From an uncultured Granulosicoccaceae bacterium (lineage in GTDB: Bacteria > Pseudomonadota > Gammaproteobacteria > Granulosicoccales > Granulosicoccaceae): a stretch of 64,000 bases of DNA. Made by a program: the position numbers and the translations under genes. The notes under the pieces are model-generated. The model was not told the origin of the DNA. It ran no database searches and saw nothing but the letters and a program-made list of their open reading frames with translations. The stretch spans positions 1 to 64,000 of the forward strand of contig CALHOI010000056.1 of NCBI GenBank assembly GCA_938035525.1. Reading direction: 5' to 3'. Shown here piece after piece: positions 27,089 through 36,293 of this stretch; position 1 is the first letter of the stretch, and every line of letters starts with the position of its first letter.

Positions 27089-27395
27089 TGTTAAAAGAAG
27101 CGGGTTACGCCTAGTTCGAATGCCTATCCTACTGAAACTACACAAAAATGCCAGCTTTCTTCCCAAAATCTTACAATGGACCCATGCTTGCGCGCGGACT
27201 GCACCTTGAAACCAAGCTTCGCGGAGGCTTAAATCCGCGCAGATGCCGGAAAAGTGCCGCCAAACGATGTGATCTTGTGTCGTCTCCATCACTTTTCCGA
27301 TAGCGCGAGTCGTCGACTCTGGCTACACTGGCGCGCTGGCAGGTTGGATCAGCGGTCACTGGCCGACAAAAGCAAATTCAGGAGTACGCATTTTT

Positions 27396-28193
27396 ATGAG
27401 CGATTTAATCGCAGATCATGTCGACATGACATTCACAATGCCTTCGGGTGAACAGGTACATGCGCTTAAAGATGTGAGTTTCACGTTGAAAGAAGGAGAA
27501 TTGCTTTCTGTTTTAGGCCCATCGGGTTGTGGCAAAACAACACTGCTCAATTTGATTGCCGGTTTTTTACGTCCCACTGGCGGGCGCTTCGAGCTCAACG
27601 GTGCTGAAATCGACGGACCCGGTGTAGAGCGAGGCATGGTATTTCAGCAGGGAGCGTTGTTTGAATGGCTAACAGTGGCCGAAAACGTCGACTTTGGTTT
27701 GCGCATGAAAAAATCGCCTAAGGCCGAGAATGCCCGAAAAGTAGAAGAGTGGTTAGAGATAGTGGGTCTGCAGGGCTTTGGTGATACGCCCACTTACCAA
27801 CTCTCTGGTGGCATGCAGCAGCGCGTGGCCTTGGCTCGTTGTCTGATCAATGACCCTGACGTTATCTTAATGGATGAGCCTTTGGGTGCTCTGGATGCGT
27901 TGACCCGTGAAAAAATGCAGTCGCTGGTACTCAAAATCTGGAAAGAAACCGGCAAAACAATCATGATCATTACGCACTCGGTGGAAGAGGCCTTGTTGTT
28001 GGGCGAACGCTTGTTTGTTATGGCACCACGCCCAGGCCGACTGCACAAAGAATACAATCTGCCGTTTGCCGACATGGGCTTGCAACAAGATTTGCGTGAC
28101 GTAAAAAAGCTTGATCAGTTTGGTGAAGTCAGAGATGAAATACTCACCATGATCTGGAATATGGAAGAAGAAATCATGGGGAAATCCGCATGA
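27396..28193 (+). CDS. ABC transporter ATPase, nitrate/sulfonate/taurine type
   Basis: The 265-residue ATPase has Walker A GPSGCGKTT near residues 43-51, the Q-loop FQQGALFEWLTVAEN, the signature LSGGMQQRVALAR near 135-147 and Walker B VILMDEPLGALD near 154-165. Domain length and motifs match the TauB/SsuB/NrtD family, which drives uptake of taurine, sulfonates, nitrate or related compounds. It overlaps the permease gene by 4 bases (ATGA), so the pair is translationally coupled. No binding-protein gene is adjacent on either side. The substrate is unknown. Confidence 0.85.
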   Translation: MSDLIADHVDMTFTMPSGEQVHALKDVSFTLKEGELLSVLGPSGCGKTTLLNLIAGFLRPTGGRFELNGAEIDGPGVERGMVFQQGALFEWLTVAENVDFGLRMKKSPKAENARKVEEWLEIVGLQGFGDTPTYQLSGGMQQRVALARCLINDPDVILMDEPLGALDALTREKMQSLVLKIWKETGKTIMIITHSVEEALLLGERLFVMAPRPGRLHKEYNLPFADMGLQQDLRDVKKLDQFGEVRDEILTMIWNMEEEIMGKSA

Positions 28194-30088
28194 GCGACAT
28201 ATTTCAAAGTCCTCGCGGCATTTTTATCGCCGCTCTGTTTATCGCTTTAATCAGTGCATTAATCTGGGCCATTATTTATGGTCGTCGCCTGGCCAAAAAC
28301 GAAGTAACTGACCTGGTTTTTGGTAATCCGCAAAAGGCGCTGGGTGGTTATCACTGGGTTATATCGGGTGTGGCGACCGTGCTGTTATTCTGGCTGTATT
28401 TTTCCTGGGACGCGGCCAGGGCGTTTTTCCCGAACGCCGCTAACGAACTTTGTCAGGTCGCAAAAGTGGAAAGTGCGTTAATTCCTTTGCGCAGCTCTTT
28501 TCCATTTGAGGAGCGTTTGCTGCGTGGCACCACGCTCTTAAATCGAGACAACACGCAACTCGACATTTTACGAAACCGAGCTAACAGTAATACATTCGAT
28601 GACGAGCAGCGGGCGTTACTGTTGCCGTTGCTTGATCGGTTGGTTGCCTTACAAAAAGGCATGGCGTCGCCAGATAATTTTCCGGCTGAAATTGGCGATG
28701 CGCTTGGTGGCATTGCATCAAGAATAGATGCCGTCACGGCAAAGCTTGCCGCTGGCGAACTCAGTGCTGATCAAAGGGCCGAGTTAGAGGCTGCAAAAGA
28801 AGGTGCACCAAAGTGGGGTGAAAAATCGCCCGAAGTGCCAGACGCGCCGGTTACTGAGCGCGGTGCTCTGTTTGCATCGGTTGCTCCCGAACTCACCGAA
28901 ATTTCCAGCGACTTTGTTGGCGTGCGTAACACCAGCCCGGCTTTTTTGGCCGAAGTTGAAGCGCTTGAAGCCGAACTAAAGGCGATCGGTAAAGAGCCTG
29001 AAGTCGTCGATGATTTTCGCAAACAACTTAACAAGATGTTAAGGCGTATTGACGACGGCGCGGTGTTCCCGCCCGGTGCGCTACAACCGGTTGAGCAGTC
29101 ACTGGCAAAATTTCATGACGTGCAGCTCGATCAAAAAGGCAGTTTGAATCTGATCGATGCGTTTGCCATGCCTGGCGGAAAAATCGTTGCTGGCAACACC
29201 AGCTGCAGTGAACAGGGCTCTGGCCGATGGCTGCCTAAACCGTCGGACACCGTTGGCACGTTTGCCCGCATGGCCGATCCCGATATCGGTTTTAAAAATA
29301 TTCCTTTGCTTTCCATCAAGCAAAAACCGTTGGCTGAAATGGTTGGTTTTGTCGTACCTGACTGGATTGCTGACTTGGTACCCGGTGCTTACCCGCGCCA
29401 CGACGCTGATGGGACAATAGGCGAGAATCTCAAAAGTAAGGTACTGAACGTGGCAACAGGTAACTTCCCATCTGTGTCTGTACCGGTACCAACAGGGCAC
29501 ATCTGGGATTCTATTATGCGCGTGGTTACCGGTTTGTTTTTCGGTATCCTTTTCGGTGTGCCTTTGGGGCTATTGATGGGGCTGTCGCGATTGGCAAAAG
29601 GTTTCTTCGACCCATTAATCGAGCTCTACCGACCGGTGCCACCACTGGCGTGGGCACCGTTGATTCTGACCATATTCGGCATTCAGGATGACGGTAAGAT
29701 CTTCCTGCTGTTCATGGTTGCCTTCGCCATCATGGTTATTTCTGCACGAACGGGTGCGACGGGCACGCAGTTATCCAAAATTCATGCATCGCATTCACTG
29801 GGGGCATCGCGTTGGCAGATACTGCGCAATGTTATTTTGCCTAACTCGCTGCCCGAGATACTCACCGGTATTCGTATCTCCATCGGTGTATGCTGGGGAA
29901 CACTCGTAGCGGCAGAAATGCTTGCTGGTACAACGGGGGTGGGCTTTGTAGAGAATGTTGCTCGAAAGCAATCAGATTACGAAGTCATCTGGATTACCAT
30001 TATCATCCTTGGACTTCTCGGTCTGATGTTTGATTTGATCATGCGCTGGATTATCAACAAAACGATACCATGGCGCGGTAAAGGCTAA
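28190..30088 (+). CDS. ABC transporter permease with large extracytoplasmic insert
   Basis: The 632-residue product is more than twice the usual 250-280 of TauC/SsuC permeases. Two hydrophobic segments (residues about 9-30 and 57-75) are followed by a hydrophilic region of about 350 residues. That region is rich in charged helices (DEQRALLLPLLDRLVALQK) and holds Cys residues near 86 and 330. The normal permease domain with about five helices and the EAA loop HSLGASRWQILRNVILPNS near 530-550 comes next. The insert should be periplasmic and could replace or dock a binding protein. The next gene, a response regulator, starts 21 bases downstream. Confidence 0.8.
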   Translation: MSDIFQSPRGIFIAALFIALISALIWAIIYGRRLAKNEVTDLVFGNPQKALGGYHWVISGVATVLLFWLYFSWDAARAFFPNAANELCQVAKVESALIPLRSSFPFEERLLRGTTLLNRDNTQLDILRNRANSNTFDDEQRALLLPLLDRLVALQKGMASPDNFPAEIGDALGGIASRIDAVTAKLAAGELSADQRAELEAAKEGAPKWGEKSPEVPDAPVTERGALFASVAPELTEISSDFVGVRNTSPAFLAEVEALEAELKAIGKEPEVVDDFRKQLNKMLRRIDDGAVFPPGALQPVEQSLAKFHDVQLDQKGSLNLIDAFAMPGGKIVAGNTSCSEQGSGRWLPKPSDTVGTFARMADPDIGFKNIPLLSIKQKPLAEMVGFVVPDWIADLVPGAYPRHDADGTIGENLKSKVLNVATGNFPSVSVPVPTGHIWDSIMRVVTGLFFGILFGVPLGLLMGLSRLAKGFFDPLIELYRPVPPLAWAPLILTIFGIQDDGKIFLLFMVAFAIMVISARTGATGTQLSKIHASHSLGASRWQILRNVILPNSLPEILTGIRISIGVCWGTLVAAEMLAGTTGVGFVENVARKQSDYEVIWITIIILGLLGLMFDLIMRWIINKTIPWRGKG

Positions 30089-30108
30089 AAGCTAAAAAGG
30101 CTAATAAG

Positions 30109-30774
30109 TTGCGCTTGCTCTTAATTGAAGATGACCCAGAGTTGGTTGCTTACATGCGAACCGACTTATCCAAAGCCGGGTTCGCCGTCGATGTTGCTGA
30201 CAATGGCATAGACGGTGAATTTTTAGGGGACAACGAACCCTACGATGCTGTTGTTCTTGATCTCGGGCTACCGCAAAAGTCAGGATTGGAAATATTAGCC
30301 GCCTGGCGTAAACGCAGTAACCGCGTTCCCGTGATCGTGCTAACGGCGCGGGATGCCTGGTATGAGCGAGTCGATGGGTTTAAAGCTGGTGCTGATGATT
30401 ACCTGGGAAAACCATTCCACATTGAAGAACTGATCGCGCGTATACGGGCGCTGATATATCGGCGTCACGGTTCGCCCACAAACAGCATCGAAACAAAAAC
30501 ACTGCGTCTTGACGAAGACTCGCAGCAGGTGTCTGTTGCCGACCAGGAACCGCATCAGCTGACCGGTACCGAATTTCGTTTACTGCGCTACATGATGCTC
30601 AATCGCGGCAAAATTTTATCCAAGTCAAATTTGTCAGATCACGTCTACGATCAGGACTCCGACAGAGACAGTAACCTAATCGAAGTTTATGTTCGGCGAT
30701 TGCGGGAAAAAATTGGTAATCAAATGATCTTGACCAAGCGTGGCCAGGGCTATGTGTTTAACGATCCCAGTTAG
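30109..30774 (+). CDS. OmpR-family response regulator (PhoP-like)
   Basis: The 221-residue regulator has a complete receiver: acidic pair EDD near residues 7-9, phosphoacceptor in VVLDLGLP near 49-56, Thr in VIVLTARD, and Lys in LGKPFH near 101. An OmpR-type winged helix follows at about 125-218 (LTGTEFRLLRYMMLNRGKIL, VRRLREKIG). Translation starts at a TTG (30109). It lies 21 bases after the ABC permease and 55 bases before its sensor kinase, so it may control or respond to that transporter. Confidence 0.88.
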   Translation: MRLLLIEDDPELVAYMRTDLSKAGFAVDVADNGIDGEFLGDNEPYDAVVLDLGLPQKSGLEILAAWRKRSNRVPVIVLTARDAWYERVDGFKAGADDYLGKPFHIEELIARIRALIYRRHGSPTNSIETKTLRLDEDSQQVSVADQEPHQLTGTEFRLLRYMMLNRGKILSKSNLSDHVYDQDSDRDSNLIEVYVRRLREKIGNQMILTKRGQGYVFNDPS

Positions 30775-30829
30775 GCCGTTAACCCTGGGAAGCCGCCTAC
30801 ATGTGTAACCGCCTTATTGAATCAGCCCG

Positions 30830-32164
30830 GTGAATTCACTAGAGCGCTCCTTACAACTGGGTTTGGTCGTCAGCCTTGTTCTGCTCATGTTGATTTTCTG
30901 GTGGACCGCATCCCTTGCAAGCCAGTTGCTGGCCAACAGTTTTGTTTATAGTCGTCTGGAATCAGAAGCCGATATTCTGGCTGCATCGATTGACTACTCT
31001 GAAGTATCCATAGGCAACCCTCGACTCAACACTGAGCGTTTGCATCCTGCCTACGATAAATTAAGTTCGGGCAAATATTATCTTGTGCACTTTCGTGACA
31101 GCGATGATTTTGTGTCCCGTTCTGCGTGGGAACAGCCATTGGCTATTCCGGAACTGGCCCCAGGTCAAAAAAGCAAACTCTCGGTGGAGGGTAAAGCGCA
31201 AGAGCCCTTACTGGTTTGGTTTGGCGGCTTTTCCAAAAAGGGTCACGAATTTTCCATTGCTGTTGCCGAAGACATATCACCCATCCAGGAGCGGCTTCGC
31301 ATATTTCAGTGGTATTTCGCGGCCATCGCTTTATTGTTGTTGCTGGCCTTGCTGGCTGTGCAACACGTGATTTTACGTCACTCGGTGCGTAAGCTCGACG
31401 CCATTCGCAATGACATGAATCGGCTGGAACATGGGCAGGCTGTTTCATTGTCTGAAGATGTACCCAGCGAAGTATTGCCTTTGGTGCGAGAATTCAATCG
31501 CTTGCTGCTGCGCTTTGATCAACGACTTAGGCAATCGCGTAATTCTGTTGGCAACCTGGCACATTCGTTAAAGGGGCCGCTTAACTTGTTGCTGCGTAAC
31601 ACCGAAACATCAGAGCTTTCTGCCGAGCAACGCCAGGCGTCAGTGGAGCAAAACGCTGAGCGTATCCGCCAGCTTATTGAAAGTGAGCTCAAACGGGCAA
31701 GGCTAGCCGGGCGTGGTGCGGCAGGACAAATATTTGATCTGGACGCCGAACTACCCATGCTGGTTGGACTGTTAGAGCAAGAGTATTCACACAAAACATT
31801 CGACGTGCGATGGACGCTGGGTGCAGGTGTATCGTTGGCTTACGATCGGCAGGATATGCTCGAACTGATAGGAAACCTTGTCGACAATGCCGTTAAATGG
31901 TGTAACAGTGTGGTGCTGATAAATGTGCGCCATGCCGACGGGGTACTGTTTGATGTTGAAGATGATGGCCCGGGTTGCTCGCCTGACGAATTCAGTCGTT
32001 TAATTGAGCGCGGGGTCAGGCTTGATGAGTCGGTATCGGGACACGGGCTGGGTTTGTCGATAGTCAAAGATATTGTTGATACTTATAACGGCACGCTGAC
32101 ATTTAACCAGTCATCGCGATTGGGAGGCTTACGGGTGAGTGTGTTTCTACCCGATGAGGCTTAG
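30830..32164 (+). CDS. Sensor histidine kinase (PhoQ-like)
   Basis: The 444-residue kinase starts at GTG 30830. Transmembrane helices lie near residues 9-33 and 160-182, with a periplasmic sensing domain of about 125 residues between them. The HAMP-like linker is followed by the phosphoacceptor box NLAHSLKGPLNLLL near 242-255, which has the H-S-L-K form found in PhoQ. ATP-binding boxes are NLVDNAVKW, DDGPGC and GHGLGLSIVKD. The cognate partner is the preceding regulator. In PhoQ the signal is divalent cations or antimicrobial peptides; whether that holds here is unknown. Confidence 0.87.
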   Translation: MNSLERSLQLGLVVSLVLLMLIFWWTASLASQLLANSFVYSRLESEADILAASIDYSEVSIGNPRLNTERLHPAYDKLSSGKYYLVHFRDSDDFVSRSAWEQPLAIPELAPGQKSKLSVEGKAQEPLLVWFGGFSKKGHEFSIAVAEDISPIQERLRIFQWYFAAIALLLLLALLAVQHVILRHSVRKLDAIRNDMNRLEHGQAVSLSEDVPSEVLPLVREFNRLLLRFDQRLRQSRNSVGNLAHSLKGPLNLLLRNTETSELSAEQRQASVEQNAERIRQLIESELKRARLAGRGAAGQIFDLDAELPMLVGLLEQEYSHKTFDVRWTLGAGVSLAYDRQDMLELIGNLVDNAVKWCNSVVLINVRHADGVLFDVEDDGPGCSPDEFSRLIERGVRLDESVSGHGLGLSIVKDIVDTYNGTLTFNQSSRLGGLRVSVFLPDEA

Positions 32165-32205
32165 TTGCCAGACGCAGCCGCGCCCGGCAAACATTGCATT
32201 GGCCG

Positions 32206-32835
32206 TTAGAGAATTTCCATTGAATCAAAGAACACGTTAAGTTGTTCAGGCGTCAGGCCGACACAGAAAAGTATATGGATGTAGCTGTCTTCGTAGGCGA
32301 GTTGAGCTGCGCCATCAGTACCGGCGCTTGCAATCTGACCCGACACACGCGACATACTGGTGCCGTTAACCGTAACAAATGATACGTCTGGGATGGGTTG
32401 GGCGTCGAATAAATCAACAAACGCTTCGGTTAGCTCCAACAAACTTCCGCCAGGTGCAAACGTAGAGCCAACCCCACAATTACTCCCGCCAAACGCGCTT
32501 GACAGAAACTGTGCATCGAGCGCGTCATTGCTGGTGTCAACAATCCAGTCGGAAGGGTAGTTTAGTCGTATCAGGGATGTTGAATAGCTGGTGACATCAA
32601 TGTTGGATTGATTGGTATTGCTGGTGATGTTGTCGTTTGAACCAGCGCCGCCGGTGTCGCCAGTAACCGTGTTGTCGGTGGTGGTGTTGGCATTAGCTTC
32701 ATTTGTTCCAACCTGCGAAGCTGAATTATCCAGTGCGCCATCGTCGTCGTCGTCGCTGCTGCTACTGCAACCAAACAATGTGAGCGCTAGCGAGATAAGT
32801 AGCGTTCTGAGCATCAGTGTTTTTACAGTTGTCAC
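32206..32835 (-). CDS. Lipoprotein with Asp/Ser/Thr-rich linker, unknown
   Basis: The 209-residue product has a lipoprotein signal with lipobox LTLFGC (Cys near residue 23), then SSSSDDDDDG. An Asn/Thr/Gly-rich linker runs to about residue 80, and a globular domain follows (LIRLNYPSDWIVD, SFVTVNGTSMSRVSGQI) with two further Cys. The N-terminal Asp run is coded by a GTC/GCT trinucleotide array at 32742-32766. It is probably an outer-membrane lipoprotein with a C-terminal domain of about 125 residues. The end faces the kinase gene tail to tail over 41 bases. I do not recognise the domain. Confidence 0.65.
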   Translation of the reverse strand: MTTVKTLMLRTLLISLALTLFGCSSSSDDDDDGALDNSASQVGTNEANANTTTDNTVTGDTGGAGSNDNITSNTNQSNIDVTSYSTSLIRLNYPSDWIVDTSNDALDAQFLSSAFGGSNCGVGSTFAPGGSLLELTEAFVDLFDAQPIPDVSFVTVNGTSMSRVSGQIASAGTDGAAQLAYEDSYIHILFCVGLTPEQLNVFFDSMEIL

Positions 32836-32880
32836 AAGTTTTCTCCTAACAATTGGCCAAGGGCATCGCTGTTGGTACGG

Positions 32881-32918
32881 CTTTGTTATGTCTAGTTTAC
32901 TTTGTTATGTGTAGTTTA
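32881..32918. repeat. Two tandem 19-bp repeats upstream of the lipoprotein gene
   Basis: A 19-base unit starting CTTTGTTATGT occurs at 32881-32899 and again at 32900-32918 with one mismatch. It lies 46-83 bases upstream of the start of the lipoprotein gene read from the - strand, so it may be a double operator. Confidence 0.7.
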
Positions 32919-33016
32919 TGCAGTGCAGCTTATAGAATCTGTCAGTTATTACCGTAGAAACGCTTCACAGGAAAAACCGAGTGCTCTGTGTGGCGGTTCA
33001 CACTTTGTGTGCTTTG

Positions 33017-33328
33017 CTAAGCATCGGCGCCGGCCAGATCAATCACCGGCTTTTTGGGATTTGCCCTGAACAGCACAACCATGCTGCCGATGCTTTGGAC
33101 AACCTGTGATTTGGTTTTCTGACTCATGTCGAGCAACATGGCGCTGCGCGCGTCTCTGTCGTCTGCTGCTACTTTAACTTTCACCAGTTCGTGGTGATCC
33201 AGGGCAATTTCCAGTTCTTTGTACAGTGCCTCGCTAAGGCCGTGTTGACCGACGCGAACGACCGGGTTCAGGGCGTGCGCTTGCGCCTTAAGAAATTTGA
33301 TTTGCTTTTTCGACAGTTCAGCTTTCAT
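33017..33328 (-). CDS. yhbY: Ribosome-associated RNA-binding protein YhbY
   Basis: The 103-residue product is a CRM (CRS1-YhbY) domain protein. It begins with basic LSKKQIKFLKAQAHAL, then VVRVGQHGLSEALYKELEIALDHHELVKVKV (the conserved helices and GxxG-type loop), and ends in IGSMVVLFRANPKKP. YhbY binds pre-50S ribosomal particles and helps assembly. The gene is divergent to rlmE, the same arrangement as in E. coli. The ATG at 33328 gives the standard length. Confidence 0.92.
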   Translation of the reverse strand: MKAELSKKQIKFLKAQAHALNPVVRVGQHGLSEALYKELEIALDHHELVKVKVAADDRDARSAMLLDMSQKTKSQVVQSIGSMVVLFRANPKKPVIDLAGADA

Positions 33329-33460
33329 ACGGTGGTGATCGACTCAGGGGGTTTAAGCGTAAAAGTTAGGTAAATAATGCATCGCTGGCATGGCACGCGG
33401 GGCTTATTGGCCCTACACTGGTAGGCCGCAAGGTGACAAGTGTAACCGCCGCAGCTAATT

Positions 33461-34087
33461 GTGGGTCGAAGCAAAAACAAAAGTAGTGACCGGTGGCTCA
33501 AAGAGCACGAAACCGATCCGCACGTGAAACAGGCGGCCGCAGATGGTTATCGTTCCAGAGCAGTCTATAAACTAATAGAGCTCGATAAAAAAGATCACCT
33601 GATCGCCCGTGGCGCCACGGTGCTCGAATTGGGTGCTGCGCCGGGTGGTTGGACGCAATATATTGCCGAAAAAGTCGGTGATCGTGGCAAAGTAGTGGCC
33701 TCTGACATCCTTTGGATGGATTCAGTCGCAAATGTAACGTTCTTGCACGGCGACTTCAATGACAATGAAGTGGCAGAAAACATCGAATCTGCCATAGGAA
33801 AACACGGGGCAGACCTTGTTTTGTCTGACATGGCGCCCAATATTTCTGGGGTAGCGTCCAGCGATCAGGCCCGCGCCATGGGGCTGGCTGAGCTTGCACT
33901 CGATATGGCCAGCACTGTTTTGAACAAAAATGGTGGTTTTGCGGTCAAGTTGTTTCAGGGAGAGGGCTTTGATGCCTACATAAAGGATGTGCGCAGCCGA
34001 TTTCAAACTGTGAAATTGCGCAAGCCCGCGGCATCACGGCCCCGCAGCCGCGAGGTCTATGTGGTGGCAAGGAACTTGATATCATAG
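33461..34087 (+). CDS. rlmE: 23S rRNA 2'-O-ribose U2552 methyltransferase RlmE
   Basis: The 208-residue enzyme has the FtsJ fold. The SAM-binding motif is LELGAAPGGWTQYIAEKVG near residues 56-74, the acidic SDILWMD follows near 85, and the catalytic region is SDMAPNISGV near 122-131. The invariant Lys lies in FAVKLFQGE. It methylates the 2'-OH of U2552 in the 50S A-loop. Translation starts at GTG 33461, giving MGRSKNKSSDRWL, a typical start for the family. ftsH follows after 72 bases, the same order as E. coli rlmE-ftsH. Confidence 0.95.
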   Translation: MGRSKNKSSDRWLKEHETDPHVKQAAADGYRSRAVYKLIELDKKDHLIARGATVLELGAAPGGWTQYIAEKVGDRGKVVASDILWMDSVANVTFLHGDFNDNEVAENIESAIGKHGADLVLSDMAPNISGVASSDQARAMGLAELALDMASTVLNKNGGFAVKLFQGEGFDAYIKDVRSRFQTVKLRKPAASRPRSREVYVVARNLIS

Positions 34088-34159
34088 TCGTTACGCCCAT
34101 TACGGGGCTGACGGCCTAAAACGAAGCGCTGCACTGGCAGGTTTCATTGGAGTAAACAT

Positions 34160-36115
34160 TTGAACGACCTCATCAAAAACGTCCTGCTCTGGGTAGTCAT
34201 TGCGATTATTCTTATGGCGGTGTTCAACAATCTCGGTGGTCAGCGGCAACCGGCGAACACCATTCCGTATTCAGAGTTTCTTAGCAGCGTGCAATCGGGT
34301 AGTGTCAATAACGTGCAGTTCGACGGTGTTGAAATTACTGGCATGCGCGGCTCCGAGCGTTTCACGACGTTCAGCCCTGAAACTGACAACAGCTCACTGA
34401 TAGGCGAACTGAATCGTTCAGGCGTTGACTTCCAGCGCACACCTCCTGAAAACCCCAGCTTCCTGCTGAACATTTTTATCAGCTGGTTCCCGTTCTTTTT
34501 TCTTATCGGGTTGTGGATTTTCTTTATGCGCCAAATGCAGGGTGGCAGCGGCGGTCGTGGCGCTATGTCTTTCGGCAAAAGCAAGGCGCGTCTGCTCAAC
34601 GAAGACCAAGTCAAAGTCACGTTTGCTGATGTTGCTGGTGCAGAAGAAGCCAAGGAAGAAACCGGCGAGCTGGTTGAGTTCCTTCGCGAACCGGGTAAAT
34701 TCCAGAAGCTCGGTGGCAAAATTCCACGCGGTATTTTGATGGTTGGCCCTCCGGGTACGGGTAAAACACTGTTGGCCCGAGCCATCGCCGGTGAGGCAAA
34801 AGTGCCGTTCTTCACGATTTCGGGTTCCGACTTCGTTGAGATGTTTGTCGGTGTTGGTGCGTCACGTGTGCGCGATATGTTCGAGCAAGCGAAAAAGCAT
34901 TCACCGTGTATCATTTTTATCGATGAGATCGATGCTGTAGGTCGTCACCGTGGCGCTGGTTTGGGTGGCGGTCACGATGAACGTGAACAAACACTTAACC
35001 AGTTGTTAGTAGAGATGGACGGCTTTGATGGTAACGACGGCGTTATTGTTATCGCTGCAACCAACCGTCCTGACGTGTTAGACCCGGCGTTGCTGCGTCC
35101 TGGTCGATTCGATCGTCAAGTGGTGGTACCTCTGCCCGATGTGCGTGGACGAGAACAAATTCTTCGTGTACACATGAAAAAAGTACCGTTGGCCGATGGT
35201 GTACGTCCAGACTTACTCGCGCGTGGTACACCAGGTTGTTCGGGTGCTGATTTGGCAAATCTGGTTAATGAGGCAGCGTTGTTTGCAGCCCGAGAAAACT
35301 GCAAGCATGTGGACATGACCCACATGGAACAAGCCAAAGACAAAATCATCATGGGTGCCGAGCGCAAGTCCATGGTCATGAGCGAAAAAGAAAAACGTAA
35401 TACCGCATACCACGAAGCCGGTCACTGTATCGTTGGCTATCAGTTGCCTGAGTACGCGCCGGTTTACAAAGTCACCATTATCCCGCGTGGTCGCGCACTG
35501 GGTATGGCCTTGTTTTTACCAGAAGGTGATAAACACAGCCGTTCCAAACTCGAATGCGAATCATGGATATCGGTTGCCTATGGCGGGCGAATTGCCGAAG
35601 GTCTTATCTTTGGTGAGGAGAACATCACCAATGGTGCTGCCAGTGATATTCAACAAGCCACCAACATGGCTCGCGATATGGTAACGCAATGGGGTTACTC
35701 CGATAAGCTCGGCCCTTTGGCTTACAGCGAACCTGAAGGTGAAGTGTTTTTGGGTCGTAGCTCAGGCGCCACTCAGCAGAAATTAAACTCTGATGAAACC
35801 ATCAACGATATCGATGAGGCCATTCGTTCCATTATCGATACCAACTATGAGCGAGCAACCACCATCCTCAAAGACAACATCGATATTCTGCACAAAATGG
35901 CTGATGCGTTAATGAAGTATGAAACCATTGACCGTGGTCAGATAGATCGTTTGATGCGACGCGAAGAAGTTGGCGAGCCTGCTGATTGGGGCGGTGACAA
36001 TGCAACCGGTGGTGGAACCATGTCTGGCGGTGCATCATCAAACGAGTCTGACTCTGCTGAAGACGCAGACGAAGATGACGACACACTCGACGATGGTGCA
36101 CCAAGCTTGCACTAG
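34160..36115 (+). CDS. ftsH: ATP-dependent zinc metalloprotease FtsH
   Basis: The 651-residue membrane protease has two transmembrane segments near residues 7-24 and 103-122. The AAA+ module has Walker A GPPGTGKT near 196-203, Walker [10 protein letters not shown] and the second region of homology [15 protein letters not shown]. The zinc site HEAGH lies near 417-421. The C-terminus is Gly/Asp-rich and acidic. It degrades misfolded membrane proteins and regulators such as LpxC and sigma-32 homologues. The start codon is TTG 34160 with a GGAG site about 10 bases ahead. A clear terminator follows at 36177-36199. Confidence 0.96.
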   Translation: MNDLIKNVLLWVVIAIILMAVFNNLGGQRQPANTIPYSEFLSSVQSGSVNNVQFDGVEITGMRGSERFTTFSPETDNSSLIGELNRSGVDFQRTPPENPSFLLNIFISWFPFFFLIGLWIFFMRQMQGGSGGRGAMSFGKSKARLLNEDQVKVTFADVAGAEEAKEETGELVEFLREPGKFQKLGGKIPRGILMVGPPGTGKTLLARAIAGEAKVPFFTISGSDFVEMFVGVGASRVRDMFEQAKKHSPCIIFIDEIDAVGRHRGAGLGGGHDEREQTLNQLLVEMDGFDGNDGVIVIAATNRPDVLDPALLRPGRFDRQVVVPLPDVRGREQILRVHMKKVPLADGVRPDLLARGTPGCSGADLANLVNEAALFAARENCKHVDMTHMEQAKDKIIMGAERKSMVMSEKEKRNTAYHEAGHCIVGYQLPEYAPVYKVTIIPRGRALGMALFLPEGDKHSRSKLECESWISVAYGGRIAEGLIFGEENITNGAASDIQQATNMARDMVTQWGYSDKLGPLAYSEPEGEVFLGRSSGATQQKLNSDETINDIDEAIRSIIDTNYERATTILKDNIDILHKMADALMKYETIDRGQIDRLMRREEVGEPADWGGDNATGGGTMSGGASSNESDSAEDADEDDDTLDDGAPSLH

Positions 36116-36176
36116 GTTGTCATACACTGGGTAGGTATACGCAGTGTTAAGCTGCTAGATAAACGAAAAACAATGA

Positions 36177-36199
36177 AGCCGCAGCAATGCGGCTTTTTT
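36177..36199 (+). terminator. Intrinsic terminator after ftsH
   Basis: Stem AGCCGCA (36177-36183) and its complement (36188-36194), loop GCAA, then a T run to 36199. It lies 61 bases after the ftsH stop and separates ftsH from folP. Confidence 0.85.
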
Positions 36200-36293
36200 G
36201 TGCGCGACGAACGCTGCTCATTCGGTTTTTTTACCGATGTGTTGCGTTTGTTTGCCGTTACTGTCATCTGTTTGGGTAGTCAATACAAGCATA

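Noticed and set aside
34240-34914. 224-codon antisense ORF in ftsH
   Set aside because: It lies wholly inside the conserved ftsH frame and its residue make-up (Ser/Pro/Arg-rich) fits a shadow frame.
36198-36293. N-terminal extension of folP
   Set aside because: It would overlap the ftsH terminator and adds Cys-rich sequence not found in dihydropteroate synthases.
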